Assembly: GCA_035776735.1 (NCBI GenBank)
Contig: DASSSO010000033.1
Location: 1 to 64,000 of the forward strand
DNA length: 64,000 nucleotides
Reading direction: 5' to 3'
Source: JACDAN01 sp035776735
GTDB lineage: Bacteria; Actinomycetota; Thermoleophilia; Gaiellales; Gaiellaceae
This document shows positions 7,768 through 17,841 of this stretch, piece after piece; position 1 is the first letter of the stretch, and every line of letters begins with the position of its first letter. The notes beneath the pieces were generated by a model. The model worked only from the letters and a program-made list of their open reading frames with translations, did no database searches and had not been told where the DNA came from. Made by a program: the position numbers and the translations under genes.

Positions 7768-8724
7768 ATGGTGGAGCGAGTGCTGCTGGCCTCGCCGCGC
7801 GGCTACTGCGCGGGCGTCGAACGGGCTGTCGAGACGGTCGAGCGGCTGCTCGACCTCCACGGGCCCCCGATTTACGTGCGCAAGCAGATCGTCCACAACC
7901 TGCACGTCGTGCGGGACCTCGAGGAGCGGGGCGCGATCTTCGTCGAGAGCGAGACGGAGGTGCCGCCGGGGGCGCGGATCGTCCTCTCGGCGCACGGCGT
8001 CGCCCCGTCCGTCTACGCCAACGCGGGGGAGCGCGGGCTGAAGACGACGGACGCGACCTGCCCCCTGGTGACGAAGGTGCACGTCGAGGCCCGGCGCTAT
8101 GCCGCGGAGGGCTACACGGTCGTGTTGATCGGCCACGCGGGTCACGAGGAGGTGATCGGGACGATGGGCGAGGCGCCCGAGGCGACCGTCCTCGTCCAGT
8201 CGGTCGCGGACGCCGAGGCGCTCCGGCTCGCCGATCCGAACCGGGTCGCCTACATCACGCAGACGACGCTCTCCGTCGACGAGACGACGGAGATCATCGC
8301 CGTGCTCCGGCGGCGCTTCCCCAACATCCGCGCGCCCAAGCGGGACGACATCTGTTACGCCACGTCCAACCGTCAGTGGGCCGTGAAGGACATGCTCGCC
8401 GAGGTCGACCTGCTGCTCGTCATCGGCTCCAGGAACTCGTCCAACTCGAACCGGCTCGTCGAGGTCGCCCGCGCCGGCGGGGTCGAGTCGCACCTGATCG
8501 ACGACGAACGCGGCATCGAGCTCCGCTGGCTCGACGGGGTTCGCACCGTCGGGATCACGTCGGGTGCCTCCGCGCCGGAGAAGCTGGTGGAGCGAGTCTG
8601 CGACTGGTTCCGGGCCATGGGCGTGCGGCGCATCGAGCCGTTCCAGTCGGTGCACGAGGACGTCGTGTTCCGCCTCCCCGTCGAGCTCCGTCGCGAGCTC
8701 GCGCTCGCCGAAGCGCAGCGCTAG
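7768..8724 (+). CDS. ispH: 4-hydroxy-3-methylbut-2-enyl diphosphate reductase
   Basis: The 318-residue IspH catalyses the last step of the non-mevalonate isoprenoid pathway, reducing HMBPP to IPP and DMAPP with a [4Fe-4S] cluster in the cytoplasm. The three cluster cysteines are visible in PRGYCAGV (Cys14), TDATCPLV and DDICYATSNRQ. Also present are VHNLHVV, the catalytic Glu segment TQTTLSVDET, and GSRNSSNSNRL. The length is normal. Starting at ATG 7768 gives MVERVLLASPRGYC, the usual family N-terminus. ATG 7759 would add three residues but overlaps the probable -10 box. The gene is divergent from the sensor kinase, and the palindrome at 7710 lies between them. Confidence 0.96.
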   Translation: MVERVLLASPRGYCAGVERAVETVERLLDLHGPPIYVRKQIVHNLHVVRDLEERGAIFVESETEVPPGARIVLSAHGVAPSVYANAGERGLKTTDATCPLVTKVHVEARRYAAEGYTVVLIGHAGHEEVIGTMGEAPEATVLVQSVADAEALRLADPNRVAYITQTTLSVDETTEIIAVLRRRFPNIRAPKRDDICYATSNRQWAVKDMLAEVDLLLVIGSRNSSNSNRLVEVARAGGVESHLIDDERGIELRWLDGVRTVGITSGASAPEKLVERVCDWFRAMGVRRIEPFQSVHEDVVFRLPVELRRELALAEAQR

Positions 8725-8744
8725 CGGCCGCACGAACCCCGACC

Positions 8745-8757
8745 TTGTGTTGCATCA
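8745..8757 (+). repeat. Left arm of a 13-bp inverted repeat flanking a small ORF
   Basis: TTGTGTTGCATCA here is repeated exactly in reverse complement at 9065-9077. The left arm contains the TGA stop of the minus-strand ORF 8755-9024. A related sequence (CTTGTGTTTCAT) forms another inverted pair at 24241/24450. Confidence 0.7.
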
Positions 8758-9024
8758 GAAGAACCGCTGGATGGGGCACAGGCCGGCGAAGAGATCGCTG
8801 ACGACCTGGGCCGCCAGCTCGCGGCGCTCCCCGCGCTCGAGCTCGAGCCGGCGTCGCTCGGCGATCAGGTAGCGGCGGACGAGCCAGTACGTCGGCCTGC
8901 CGATGCCGAGCTCCTCCTCGAGCGGGATCAGGCGGCGAAGAGCGTCCGCGTAGCCGATCTCGAAGCGGGCGAGCCCGGCCAGCGCGGCCTCGTAGTCCGG
9001 ATGCAAGGCAGGCCAGCGCGGCAC
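8755..9024 (-). CDS. Small hypothetical protein, unrecognised
   Basis: An 89-codon frame starts at GTG 9024, the only possible start after an in-frame TGA at about 9052. The product is rich in Leu, Arg and Glu, with predicted helices (YEAALAGLARFEIGYADALRRL, shortened here, and RRYLIAERRRLELERGERRELAAQV), and it ends CPIQRFF. I do not recognise a family. No membrane segment or catalytic motif is visible. Both edges of the ORF are framed by a 13-bp inverted repeat, and the left arm supplies the stop codon, so the gene and repeats may move or be regulated together. No ribosome-binding site is evident. It could be a non-coding spacer, but codon usage looks normal for this window. Confidence 0.45.
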   Translation of the reverse strand: MPRWPALHPDYEAALAGLARFEIGYADALRRLIPLEEELGIGRPTYWLVRRYLIAERRRLELERGERRELAAQVVSDLFAGLCPIQRFF

Positions 9025-9064
9025 GCTTCGAAGGTGCCCGAGGAGAGCTCACGGAAGAAGCGAG

Positions 9065-9077
9065 TGATGCAACACAA
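9065..9077 (-). repeat. Right arm of the 13-bp inverted repeat
   Basis: TGATGCAACACAA is the exact reverse complement of 8745-8757. The arms are 307 bases apart and enclose ORF 8755-9024. Confidence 0.7.
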
Positions 9078-9102
9078 AGTGGAACTTCGTGCGGCTCCGA
9101 GC

Positions 9103-9270
9103 TCAGCCGGAGTCAGGACGCGGCTTGCGGCGGTCCTTGCCCGAGCGCCGGTCCTTGCCCGAGCGGCGCTCGCCTTCCTCGCGCCGCCGCGACTCCTTGC
9201 GCCGATCCTCGCCGCTCCGTCGGTCCTTTCCGGAGCGGCGGTCGCCTTCGTAGCGGCCCATGCCGCTCAT
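9103..9270 (-). CDS. Very small Arg/Asp-rich repeat protein
   Basis: The 55-codon frame from ATG 9270 lies four bases after the ileS stop, on the same strand. The product is highly charged and built from repeats of the form RRSGKDRRSG (four imperfect copies), ending RKPRPDSG. Such tracts are probably disordered and could bind RNA or acidic partners, but no function is known to me. The second ATG at 9261 (MGRYEGD) has AGGAG ten bases upstream and may be the true start; the first ATG sits only two bases from that motif. The position immediately behind ileS implies cotranscription. It is short enough that automated callers may miss it. Confidence 0.55.
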   Translation of the reverse strand: MSGMGRYEGDRRSGKDRRSGEDRRKESRRREEGERRSGKDRRSGKDRRKPRPDSG

Positions 9271-9274
9271 TCTC

Positions 9275-12370
<3,096 letters not shown>

Positions 12371-12388
12371 CCCAGCCGGGCGGCGCGT

Positions 12389-12394
12389 TAGCCT
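12389..12394 (+). promoter_or_regulatory. Probable -10 element TAGCCT for trxA
   Basis: TAGCCT would start transcription about 33 bases before ATG 12434. The short leader contains AAAGGA as a ribosome-binding site. The divergent ileS start is 19 bases on the other side. Confidence 0.4.
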
Positions 12395-12433
12395 GATCGG
12401 AACATTTCGTTGACCCGAAAGGACATTCAGTAG

Positions 12434-12769
12434 ATGGCAGACGCACAGGTTGTGACCGAGGAGACCTTCGACCAGGAGGTCCTCACCTCCGACACCCCGG
12501 TCCTCGTCGACTTCTGGGCCGAGTGGTGCCAGCCGTGCCACATGGTGGCGCCGGTGCTCGACAAGATCGCCGAGGAGCGGCAGGGCCAGCTGAAGCTCGT
12601 GAAGATCAACATCGACGAGCAGCCGGCGATCGCGCAGCGCTATGGGATCGCGTCGATCCCGACGATGGTGCTCTTCAAGGACGGCGAGCCGGCCGCCGCC
12701 GCGCTCGGCGCCCAGCCCAAGGGCGCCCTGGAGCGCTCACTCGGCCTCTCCGAGAACGGAACCGGGTAG
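12434..12769 (+). CDS. trxA: Thioredoxin
   Basis: The 111-residue thioredoxin is a cytoplasmic disulfide reductase. The active site is W31-C32-Q-P-C35 within DFWAEWCQPCHMVAP. The usual Gly is Gln here, which can shift redox potential but keeps both cysteines. The cis-Pro loop is SIPTMVLFKDGEP. The length and fold order are standard. AAAGGA lies about 11 bases before ATG 12434. The TAG stop is embedded in GTAG, which also contains the only plausible start of the downstream lipid-kinase-like gene, so translation of the two is probably coupled. It is divergent from ileS. Confidence 0.95.
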   Translation: MADAQVVTEETFDQEVLTSDTPVLVDFWAEWCQPCHMVAPVLDKIAEERQGQLKLVKINIDEQPAIAQRYGIASIPTMVLFKDGEPAAAALGAQPKGALERSLGLSENGTG

Positions 12770-13566
12770 CCGGGTACCTCCTCATCAATCCGCGCTCGGG
12801 GGAGGACTCGCCGAGCGCGGACGAGCTTCGGGCCGCAGCTGCCGAGCGCGGCGTCGAGACGCACGTGCTCGGCGAGGGCGACGACCTCGCCGAGCTCGCC
12901 CGCGGCGCGGACGCGGACACCCTCGGCATGGCCGGGGGCGACGGCTCGCTCGCCCCGGTCGCCGAGGTGGCGATCGAGCGCGGCCTGCCGTTCGTCTGCG
13001 TCCCGTTCGGGACGCGGAACCACTTCGCGCGCGACCTCGGCCTCGACCGTGACGACCCGATCGCCGCGCTCAGCGCCTTCGAGGGGAAGGAGCGGCGGAT
13101 CGACGTCGGCCGCGTCCGCGGCGACCTGTTCCTCAACAACGTCAGCCTGGGCGCGTACGCGGCCCTGGTTCACCGCCGCGAGCACCACCGCCGCCGCGGC
13201 AACGCCTTCGCGCGTCTCCGCGCGCTCCTGCTGACCGTGAGAAACCGCGAGCCGCTGGGCCTGAGCGTGGACGGCGAGGCGGTCGAGGCGGACGTCGCGC
13301 TCGTCTCGAACAACGACTACACGCTGGAGCTCTTCTCGCTCGGCGAGCGCGACCGGCTCGACGAGGGGAAGCTGCACCTGTATCTCGCGCGCGGTTGGCG
13401 CTTCTCGGAGTGGGAGGAGCGCGCGTGCACGTCCCTCACGATCGACACAGCACGCCACCGCATCGATGCGGCCGTCGACGGCGAGCCGGCCGAGTTCGAG
13501 ACGCCGCTCGAGTTCACGAGCGAGCCGCGTGCGCTACGCGTGCTCGTCCCGGCTTCGCCAGGCTGA
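12766..13566 (+). CDS. Diacylglycerol/sphingosine kinase-family protein with apparent GTA start
   Basis: The 266-codon frame encodes a DAGK-catalytic-domain protein of the YegS/LCB5 type: the phosphate-binding LLINPRSG at the very N-terminus, then MAGGDGSLAPVAEVA (GGDG motif), VPFGTRNHFARDLGL and FLNNVSLGAYA. The family phosphorylates lipids such as diacylglycerol or related alcohols at the membrane face. No ATG, GTG or TTG is available before the conserved LLINPRSG. The only fit is GTA 12766, overlapping the trxA TAG stop as GTAG. Changing it to GTG would abolish that stop. The next GTG or ATG would delete the nucleotide-binding loop. The 3' end overlaps the convergent Nudix gene by 33 bases. 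Confidence 0.82.
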   Translation, partial: VAGYLLINPRSGEDSPSADELRAAAAERGVETHVLGEGDDLAELARGADADTLGMAGGDGSLAPVAEVAIERGLPFVCVPFGTRNHFARDLGLDRDDPIAALSAFEGKERRIDVGRVRGDLFLNNVSLGAYAALVHRREHHRRRGNAFARLRALLLTVRNREPLGLSVDGEAVEADVALVSNNDYTLELFSLGERDRLDEGKLHLYLARGWRFSEWEERACTSLTIDTARHRIDAAVDGEPAEFETPLEFTSEPRALRVLVPASPG

Positions 13567-14052
13567 GATCACGTCGGGGATGTGCGGGAACGCGATCTCG
13601 TCCCACGGGATCTCGTCGGGCGCGAGGAAGCAGAGCTCCTCGACGTCGTCGTCCGGCGTGGGCACTCCGTCAGCGATCCGCGCGCTCCAGTAGAGGTTGA
13701 GCGTCGAGACCTCGCGCGAGTGGACGCGATACGAGTCCATGAAGACGCCGACGAACTCGGTGCCGCGGAGCCCGATCCCGGCCTCCTCGCGCAGCTCCCG
13801 GTGGAGACAGTCCAGCGGATGCTCACCCTCCTCGACGAAGCCGCCCGGGAGGTCGATCTTCCCGGCCGCCGGATCCTTCGCGCGCCTGCTGAACATGATG
13901 CGCCCCTCGTCGTCCACCACCAGGGCCGACGCGGTCGCCTTGGGGTTCGCGTAGAAGACGAAGCCGCATTCGGGGCATTCGACGCGGCCCTGCTCGTGGC
14001 GCAGGGCCGACGTGCAGGCCGGGCAGTGTTTCCAGGCGTCGAGCTCGCTCAC
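13534..14052 (-). CDS. Nudix hydrolase with N-terminal zinc ribbon
   Basis: The 172-residue protein opens with a CPAC...CPEC zinc ribbon (about residues 9-30), then ANPKATASALVVDDEGRI and a full Nudix box, GGFVEEG...HRELREEAGI (about residues 74-97), which binds the metal for hydrolysis of nucleoside diphosphate-X substrates. The combination resembles NudC-like NADH pyrophosphatases and ADP-ribose hydrolases, but it is shorter and the substrate is not certain. GTG 14052 starts right before the ribbon; the frame upstream is antisense to the next genes. TATTGT eight bases upstream fits a leaderless start. It is divergent from the gene at 14072 and convergent with the lipid-kinase-like gene. Confidence 0.88.
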   Translation of the reverse strand: MSELDAWKHCPACTSALRHEQGRVECPECGFVFYANPKATASALVVDDEGRIMFSRRAKDPAAGKIDLPGGFVEEGEHPLDCLHRELREEAGIGLRGTEFVGVFMDSYRVHSREVSTLNLYWSARIADGVPTPDDDVEELCFLAPDEIPWDEIAFPHIPDVISAWRSRDEHA

Positions 14053-14071
14053 GGATCGCAACAATAGGGCC

Positions 14072-14206
14072 GTGCACGAGGATCCAGCACCCACACCCGA
14101 GGAGCAGGAGCAGGTGCCCGAGCGGCTGCCCGAGGCGCAGGCGGCGGAAGGCGCCGGCCACGAGGACGACGAGCTCCCCGGCGACGAGGCGACCGCCGAG
14201 TCGTGA
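14072..14206 (+). CDS. Small acidic hypothetical protein
   Basis: The 44-codon frame from GTG 14072 encodes a Glu/Pro/Asp-rich, probably disordered peptide (EDPAPTPEEQEQVPERLPEA at its start). No family is recognised. Its TGA stop overlaps the GTG start of the cyclic-nucleotide-binding gene as GTGA, which is the main reason to believe it is translated. ACAATA five bases before the start gives a possible leaderless promoter shared head-to-head with the Nudix gene. Acidic tails like this can act as interaction peptides, but nothing here shows a role. Confidence 0.4.
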   Translation: MHEDPAPTPEEQEQVPERLPEAQAAEGAGHEDDELPGDEATAES

Positions 14207-14571
14207 GACACGTCCCGGCCTCCGTGACGGAGCTGTCGCGGATCGGCCTCCTGGCGGAGCTGCCGGGCGAGCAGCTCACGAAGCTCGCCCACAGGATGCG
14301 GCGGGAAGAGGTCGGCCCCGGGAAGCCGCTCCTCCGGGAGGGCGACGACGGTGACCGCTTCTACGTGATCCTGAACGGGCTCTTCTCGGTGACCCAGGAG
14401 CAGCGCGGGCTGCGCCGGATCCTCAAGCCGGGCGACTACTTCGGCGAGGTGGCGCTGACGATGGACCTCCCGCGGACCGCGTCCGTCTCGCCGATGACGC
14501 TCGCGACCGTCGCCAGTTGCGACCGCGAGACGTTCGACGAGTTCATCCGGCCGCTGTTCGCCGACGGCTAG
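14203..14571 (+). CDS. Cyclic nucleotide-binding domain protein
   Basis: The 122-residue protein is one cNMP-binding beta-barrel. It has an N-terminal helix (LSRIGLLAELPGEQLTKLA), the barrel LLREGDDGDRFYVILNG, and the phosphate-binding cassette GDYFGEVALTMDLPRTASV, where FGE and the Arg would contact cAMP-like ligands. There is no CRP-type HTH, so it is not by itself a transcription factor; it probably regulates a partner or senses nucleotide. It overlaps the small acidic gene upstream by GTGA. The following 143 bases (14572-14714) hold the DUF1800 promoter and a small hairpin (CCCTCCTTCGAGGG at about 14654), but no gene. Confidence 0.88.
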   Translation: MRHVPASVTELSRIGLLAELPGEQLTKLAHRMRREEVGPGKPLLREGDDGDRFYVILNGLFSVTQEQRGLRRILKPGDYFGEVALTMDLPRTASVSPMTLATVASCDRETFDEFIRPLFADG

Positions 14572-14702
14572 GCCGCCGTCTCCTTCACGCCCACCGGCCG
14601 CGACCAGGGCTTGACCTACGCCTGGCGGCGATCGTGTGACTTGCAACGGGTATCCCTCCTTCGAGGGAGCGGTAGGCTGCAGGAAACGGCCGACCTCAGC
14701 CG

Positions 14703-14708
14703 TAAGGT
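14703..14708 (+). promoter_or_regulatory. -10 element TAAGGT for the DUF1800 operon
   Basis: TAAGGT lies six bases before TTG 14715, supporting both this unusual start and a leaderless message for the three-gene operon. Confidence 0.5.
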
Positions 14709-14714
14709 CACGTT

Positions 14715-16064
14715 TTGCCGCAGGCCGCAACCCGAGTCCCCGTCTACCGAGGCAGATTCGGCCCGGAGCAGGCCGAGCGCCTGCTCTGGCGTGCCGGTTT
14801 CGGGCCGCGCGGCCGCGAGGCCGAGGCGCTCGCACGGAAGGGGCTCGACGACGCGGTCCGTTGGCTGACGAGGCCGGGGCGCCAGCGCTTCCGCGGGCCC
14901 AAGCCGAGGGACGAGAAGGGCCGGCCGCTCGCGCCGCGGGACGCCTGGGGCCACGACCACCTCTGGTGGCTCGACCGGATGGTGCGCGGCAACCGGCCGC
15001 TGATGGAGCGGATGACGCTCGTCTGGCACGACTGGTTCGCGACCTCGAACGAGGGCGTCGGGTCGCAGAACCTGATGATCCGCCAGAACGCGCTCTTCCG
15101 CCGCTACTGGCTCGGGTCGTTCAAGGAGCTGACGACGGCCGTCACCCGCGACCCGGCCATGCTGCTCTGGCTCTCGGGGACCGACAACACGAAGTGGTCG
15201 CCGAACGAGAACTACGCGCGCGAGCTGATGGAGCTCTTCACGCTCGGCGCCGGCCGGGGCTACACCGAGCGCGACGTCCGGGAGCAGGCCCGGGCGCTGA
15301 CCGGTTGGCGCAACGACTGGCGCGAAGGCGTCGGTCCGACCCGCTTCCGGTTCGACCGCGAGCGGCACGACGTCGGCACGAAGCGCGTCTTCGGCCGCCG
15401 TGGGCGCTTCGACTGGCGGGACGCTGTCGAGCTCTGCGTCAGGCACCCGCGCCACCCGTCGTTCTTCGTGACGAAGCTCTGGGGCTACTTCATCCCGACC
15501 GCGCCCTCCCGCGGCACGCAGCGCGCGCTCGAGCGGCTCTACGTGCGGAACCGGTACGCGGTCCGCCCGGTGGTCGCCGCGATCCTCAAGCACCCGCAGC
15601 TCTACAACGGGCCGCGGATGGTGAAGCCGCCCGTCGTCTACACGGCCGGCCTCCTCCGTGCCGCGCGCGAGCCGATCGAGACCGAGTCGTGGACGTGGCT
15701 CTGCGCGAACGCGGGCCAGCAGCTCTTCTACCCGCCGAACGTCTCCGGCTGGAACGACGACCGGTGGCTCGACACCGCGACCTACCTCGCCCGCTGGGAG
15801 CTCGCCGGCCGGATCACGCGATCCGCCCAACTCGACCCGGGCAAGGTGCAGGCGCCGTTCGACGCCGACAAGCTCCTCGATCGCGCGCTCGCCTTCTGGG
15901 GCGACCCGCCGCTCTCGCGCGGCACACGGCGCGTTCTGCGCGGCTACACCCGCCGGGCGCTCGCGACGGCGAACTCGAGCTGGAAGCGCAAGAGCTACCC
16001 CGCGCTGATCGAGAACTCGCTGCGCCACCTGATCGCCGTCTCCCCCGACCTTCAGACGAGCTGA
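14715..16064 (+). CDS. DUF1800 family protein
   Basis: The 449-residue protein is of the DUF1800 family, which is nearly always encoded next to a DUF1501 protein, as here. Family features include LLWRAGFGPRG near the N-terminus, MTLVWHDWFATS, NYARELMELFTLG, and the C-terminal NVSGWNDDRWLDTATYLAR. No signal peptide is obvious and no catalytic mechanism is known to me. TTG 14715 is chosen because it precedes the conserved YRGRFGPEQAERLLWRAGF region (first part) and has a -10 box six bases upstream. The next gene starts four bases after the stop, followed by a blue-copper-like gene with GTGA overlap. The three probably act together at the cell envelope. Confidence 0.9.
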   Translation: MPQAATRVPVYRGRFGPEQAERLLWRAGFGPRGREAEALARKGLDDAVRWLTRPGRQRFRGPKPRDEKGRPLAPRDAWGHDHLWWLDRMVRGNRPLMERMTLVWHDWFATSNEGVGSQNLMIRQNALFRRYWLGSFKELTTAVTRDPAMLLWLSGTDNTKWSPNENYARELMELFTLGAGRGYTERDVREQARALTGWRNDWREGVGPTRFRFDRERHDVGTKRVFGRRGRFDWRDAVELCVRHPRHPSFFVTKLWGYFIPTAPSRGTQRALERLYVRNRYAVRPVVAAILKHPQLYNGPRMVKPPVVYTAGLLRAAREPIETESWTWLCANAGQQLFYPPNVSGWNDDRWLDTATYLARWELAGRITRSAQLDPGKVQAPFDADKLLDRALAFWGDPPLSRGTRRVLRGYTRRALATANSSWKRKSYPALIENSLRHLIAVSPDLQTS

Positions 16065-16068
16065 CCCG

Positions 16069-17439
16069 ATGGCGCGCTGCTGCGACGAGTTCTCGCGGTC
16101 CTCGCTCCTCCGGCGCGCCGTCGCCGAGGCGGGCTCGGGCCTGCCGGCGGTCGAGCCCGGGATGCCGATCCCGGCGGGAACCGGCCTCGACCGGCGCGAG
16201 CTCCTGCTCCGGTCTGCAGGACTGGCCCTCGCCGTCTACGGCGCCGGGTCGCTCTCGCTGCCGGGGTTCGAGGACGGGATCCTCGAGGCCGCTCACGCCG
16301 CGCCCGCGCAGCCGGTGCTCGTCAGCGTCTTCCTCGACGGCGGCGTGGACTCGCTCTCGATGCTCGCGCCGGTCGCCGACCCCGACTACCGGCGGCTCCG
16401 TCCGCGCCTCGCCATGCCCGACTCCGCGCTCGTGTTCAGCGAGGACGCGCGGCTGCGCTGGCATCCCGAGGCGGCGGCGTTCCGGACGCTCCACCTCGAG
16501 GGCAAGCTGACCGTGTTGCCGACCGTCGGCTACACGAACGCCGACCAGTCGCACTTCACCTCCCGTCACTACTGGGAGGTCGGGGCGACGAATCCCGGGC
16601 TCCGCACGGGCTGGCTGGGGCGGTATCTCGACCGGGCCGGGAGCGCGAGCAACCCGCTCCAGGGGCTGAGCCTGGACGGCGAGCTGGCGCCGCCGCTCGC
16701 GACCCGGAAGGCGCCGGTGGCCGCGCTCCGCGGCGCCGGCAACTACCGCTTCTGGTCGCCCGGAGTCTGGGGCGAGGTCGAGCGGGAGATGCTGAAGACG
16801 CTCGGGCCGCTCGGCGGCGCCGCCGGCCGGCGCGGCAAGGCGCTCGCCTCGGTCGCCGGGATCGCCAAGCAGGCACAGACGCTCCGGCAGCAGCTCGCCC
16901 CCTTCGGCGGCAAGATCGCGAGCCCCGTTCCCTACCCCACACACCGGAGCAGCTTCCCGCAGCGGCTGGCCGGCCTGGCCGCGATGCTCGGTGCGGGGCT
17001 GCCGCTCCGCTGCGTCGCGCTCCGCGCGTACGGGATGTACGACACCCACGACGACCAGGCCGAGCCGCTCGCGCAGGGGCTCAAGCTGACGGGCGAGAGC
17101 CTGCTCGCATTCCAGCGGGACCTGGAGGCGCGGGGTCTCGCCGACCGCGTTCTGACGCTCGTCTGGTCGGAGTTCGGCCGCCGCGGCCAGGAGAACGGCT
17201 CACGCGGGACCGACCACGGCGCGGCCGGCATCGGGATGGTGATGGGCGCACGGGCTCGCGGGCAGATGATCGGAGAGCTGCCGCCGCTGCGAAGCGCGCT
17301 CGACCGGCAGGGGAACCTGAAGGCGACGGTCGACTTCCGCAGCGTGTATTCGTCCCTGCTCGAGCAGTGGTTCGACTTCGACGGCGCCGGCGCGATCCCG
17401 AATGCACGGGCCTTCGGTCGGCTCCAGCTCGTCAAGTGA
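16069..17439 (+). CDS. DUF1501 family protein, probably exported by Tat
   Basis: The 456-residue DUF1501 protein is related to the sulfatase/alkaline-phosphatase-like fold. A late N-terminal twin-Arg segment (LDRRELLLRSAGLALAVYG, about residues 40-58) looks like a Tat signal preceded by a cytoplasmic stretch. Later motifs are SVFLDGGVDSLSMLAP, NADQSHFTSRHYWEVG, VWSEFGRRGQENGSRGTDH and DFRSVYSSLLEQW. The His and Asp of GTDHG could bind a metal, but activity is unproven in this family. ATG 16069 follows the DUF1800 stop by four bases. The stop overlaps the next start as GTGA. The conserved partnership is known; the biochemical role is not. Confidence 0.9.
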   Translation: MARCCDEFSRSSLLRRAVAEAGSGLPAVEPGMPIPAGTGLDRRELLLRSAGLALAVYGAGSLSLPGFEDGILEAAHAAPAQPVLVSVFLDGGVDSLSMLAPVADPDYRRLRPRLAMPDSALVFSEDARLRWHPEAAAFRTLHLEGKLTVLPTVGYTNADQSHFTSRHYWEVGATNPGLRTGWLGRYLDRAGSASNPLQGLSLDGELAPPLATRKAPVAALRGAGNYRFWSPGVWGEVEREMLKTLGPLGGAAGRRGKALASVAGIAKQAQTLRQQLAPFGGKIASPVPYPTHRSSFPQRLAGLAAMLGAGLPLRCVALRAYGMYDTHDDQAEPLAQGLKLTGESLLAFQRDLEARGLADRVLTLVWSEFGRRGQENGSRGTDHGAAGIGMVMGARARGQMIGELPPLRSALDRQGNLKATVDFRSVYSSLLEQWFDFDGAGAIPNARAFGRLQLVK

Positions 17440-17798
17440 GACGTCTCGCGCTCCTCGCGCTGACGGCCCTGGCGATCCCCGCCGCCGCACACCCCGTGCT
17501 CGACGCGCGCGCGCCTGCCCGCGTCCAGGTGACGGCGCTCGAGTTCGAGTACCGGCTCTCGCGCCTGACCGTGCGGCAGGGGGCGGCGCTGATCGAGCTC
17601 GTCAACTACGGTGAGGACGAGCACGACCTCTTCGTCCGCCGCATCGGCGGGACGAAGACCTGGCGCGTCAGGACGATCCTCCCGGGCGAGCGCGCGACGC
17701 TCTCGATCCGGCTCCGCCCCGGCCGCTACCGCCTCTGGTGCGCGGTCGCCGACCACCGCTCGCGCGGCATGCGCGCGACGCTCCGCGTCAGGCGCTGA
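17436..17798 (+). CDS. Small secreted cupredoxin-like (type 1 copper) protein
   Basis: The 120-residue protein begins with a signal peptide (VRRLALLALTALAIPAAAHP). A beta-sandwich then carries plausible type 1 copper ligands: His in EDEHDLF, and Cys, His and Met in LWCAVADHRSRGM near the C-terminus, in the right order and spacing for a plastocyanin-like site. It would be an extracytoplasmic electron carrier. The GTG start overlaps the DUF1501 TGA stop, so it is the third gene of the operon, and electron transfer to or from the DUF1800/DUF1501 pair is an obvious hypothesis. A strong hairpin follows the stop. Confidence 0.78.
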   Translation: MRRLALLALTALAIPAAAHPVLDARAPARVQVTALEFEYRLSRLTVRQGAALIELVNYGEDEHDLFVRRIGGTKTWRVRTILPGERATLSIRLRPGRYRLWCAVADHRSRGMRATLRVRR

Positions 17799-17804
17799 AA
17801 GGGC

Positions 17805-17830
17805 GGACGGCGGGGCTGAGCCCGCCGTCC
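17805..17830. terminator. Bidirectional hairpin terminator between convergent genes
   Basis: A perfect 10-bp GC-rich stem (GGACGGCGGG/CCCGCCGTCC) with a 6-base loop lies midway between the copper-protein stop and the convergent DUF7144 stop. There is no U-rich tail, as is common in high-GC genomes. Confidence 0.7.
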
Positions 17831-17841
17831 GAGTCAAGTCG

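Noticed and set aside
7522..8733. Extension of the kinase frame a further 400 codons upstream
   Set aside because: The open frame is antisense to ispH, whose protein is clearly conserved. High GC keeps opposite frames open. The membrane segment after ATG 7521 is a natural N-terminus.
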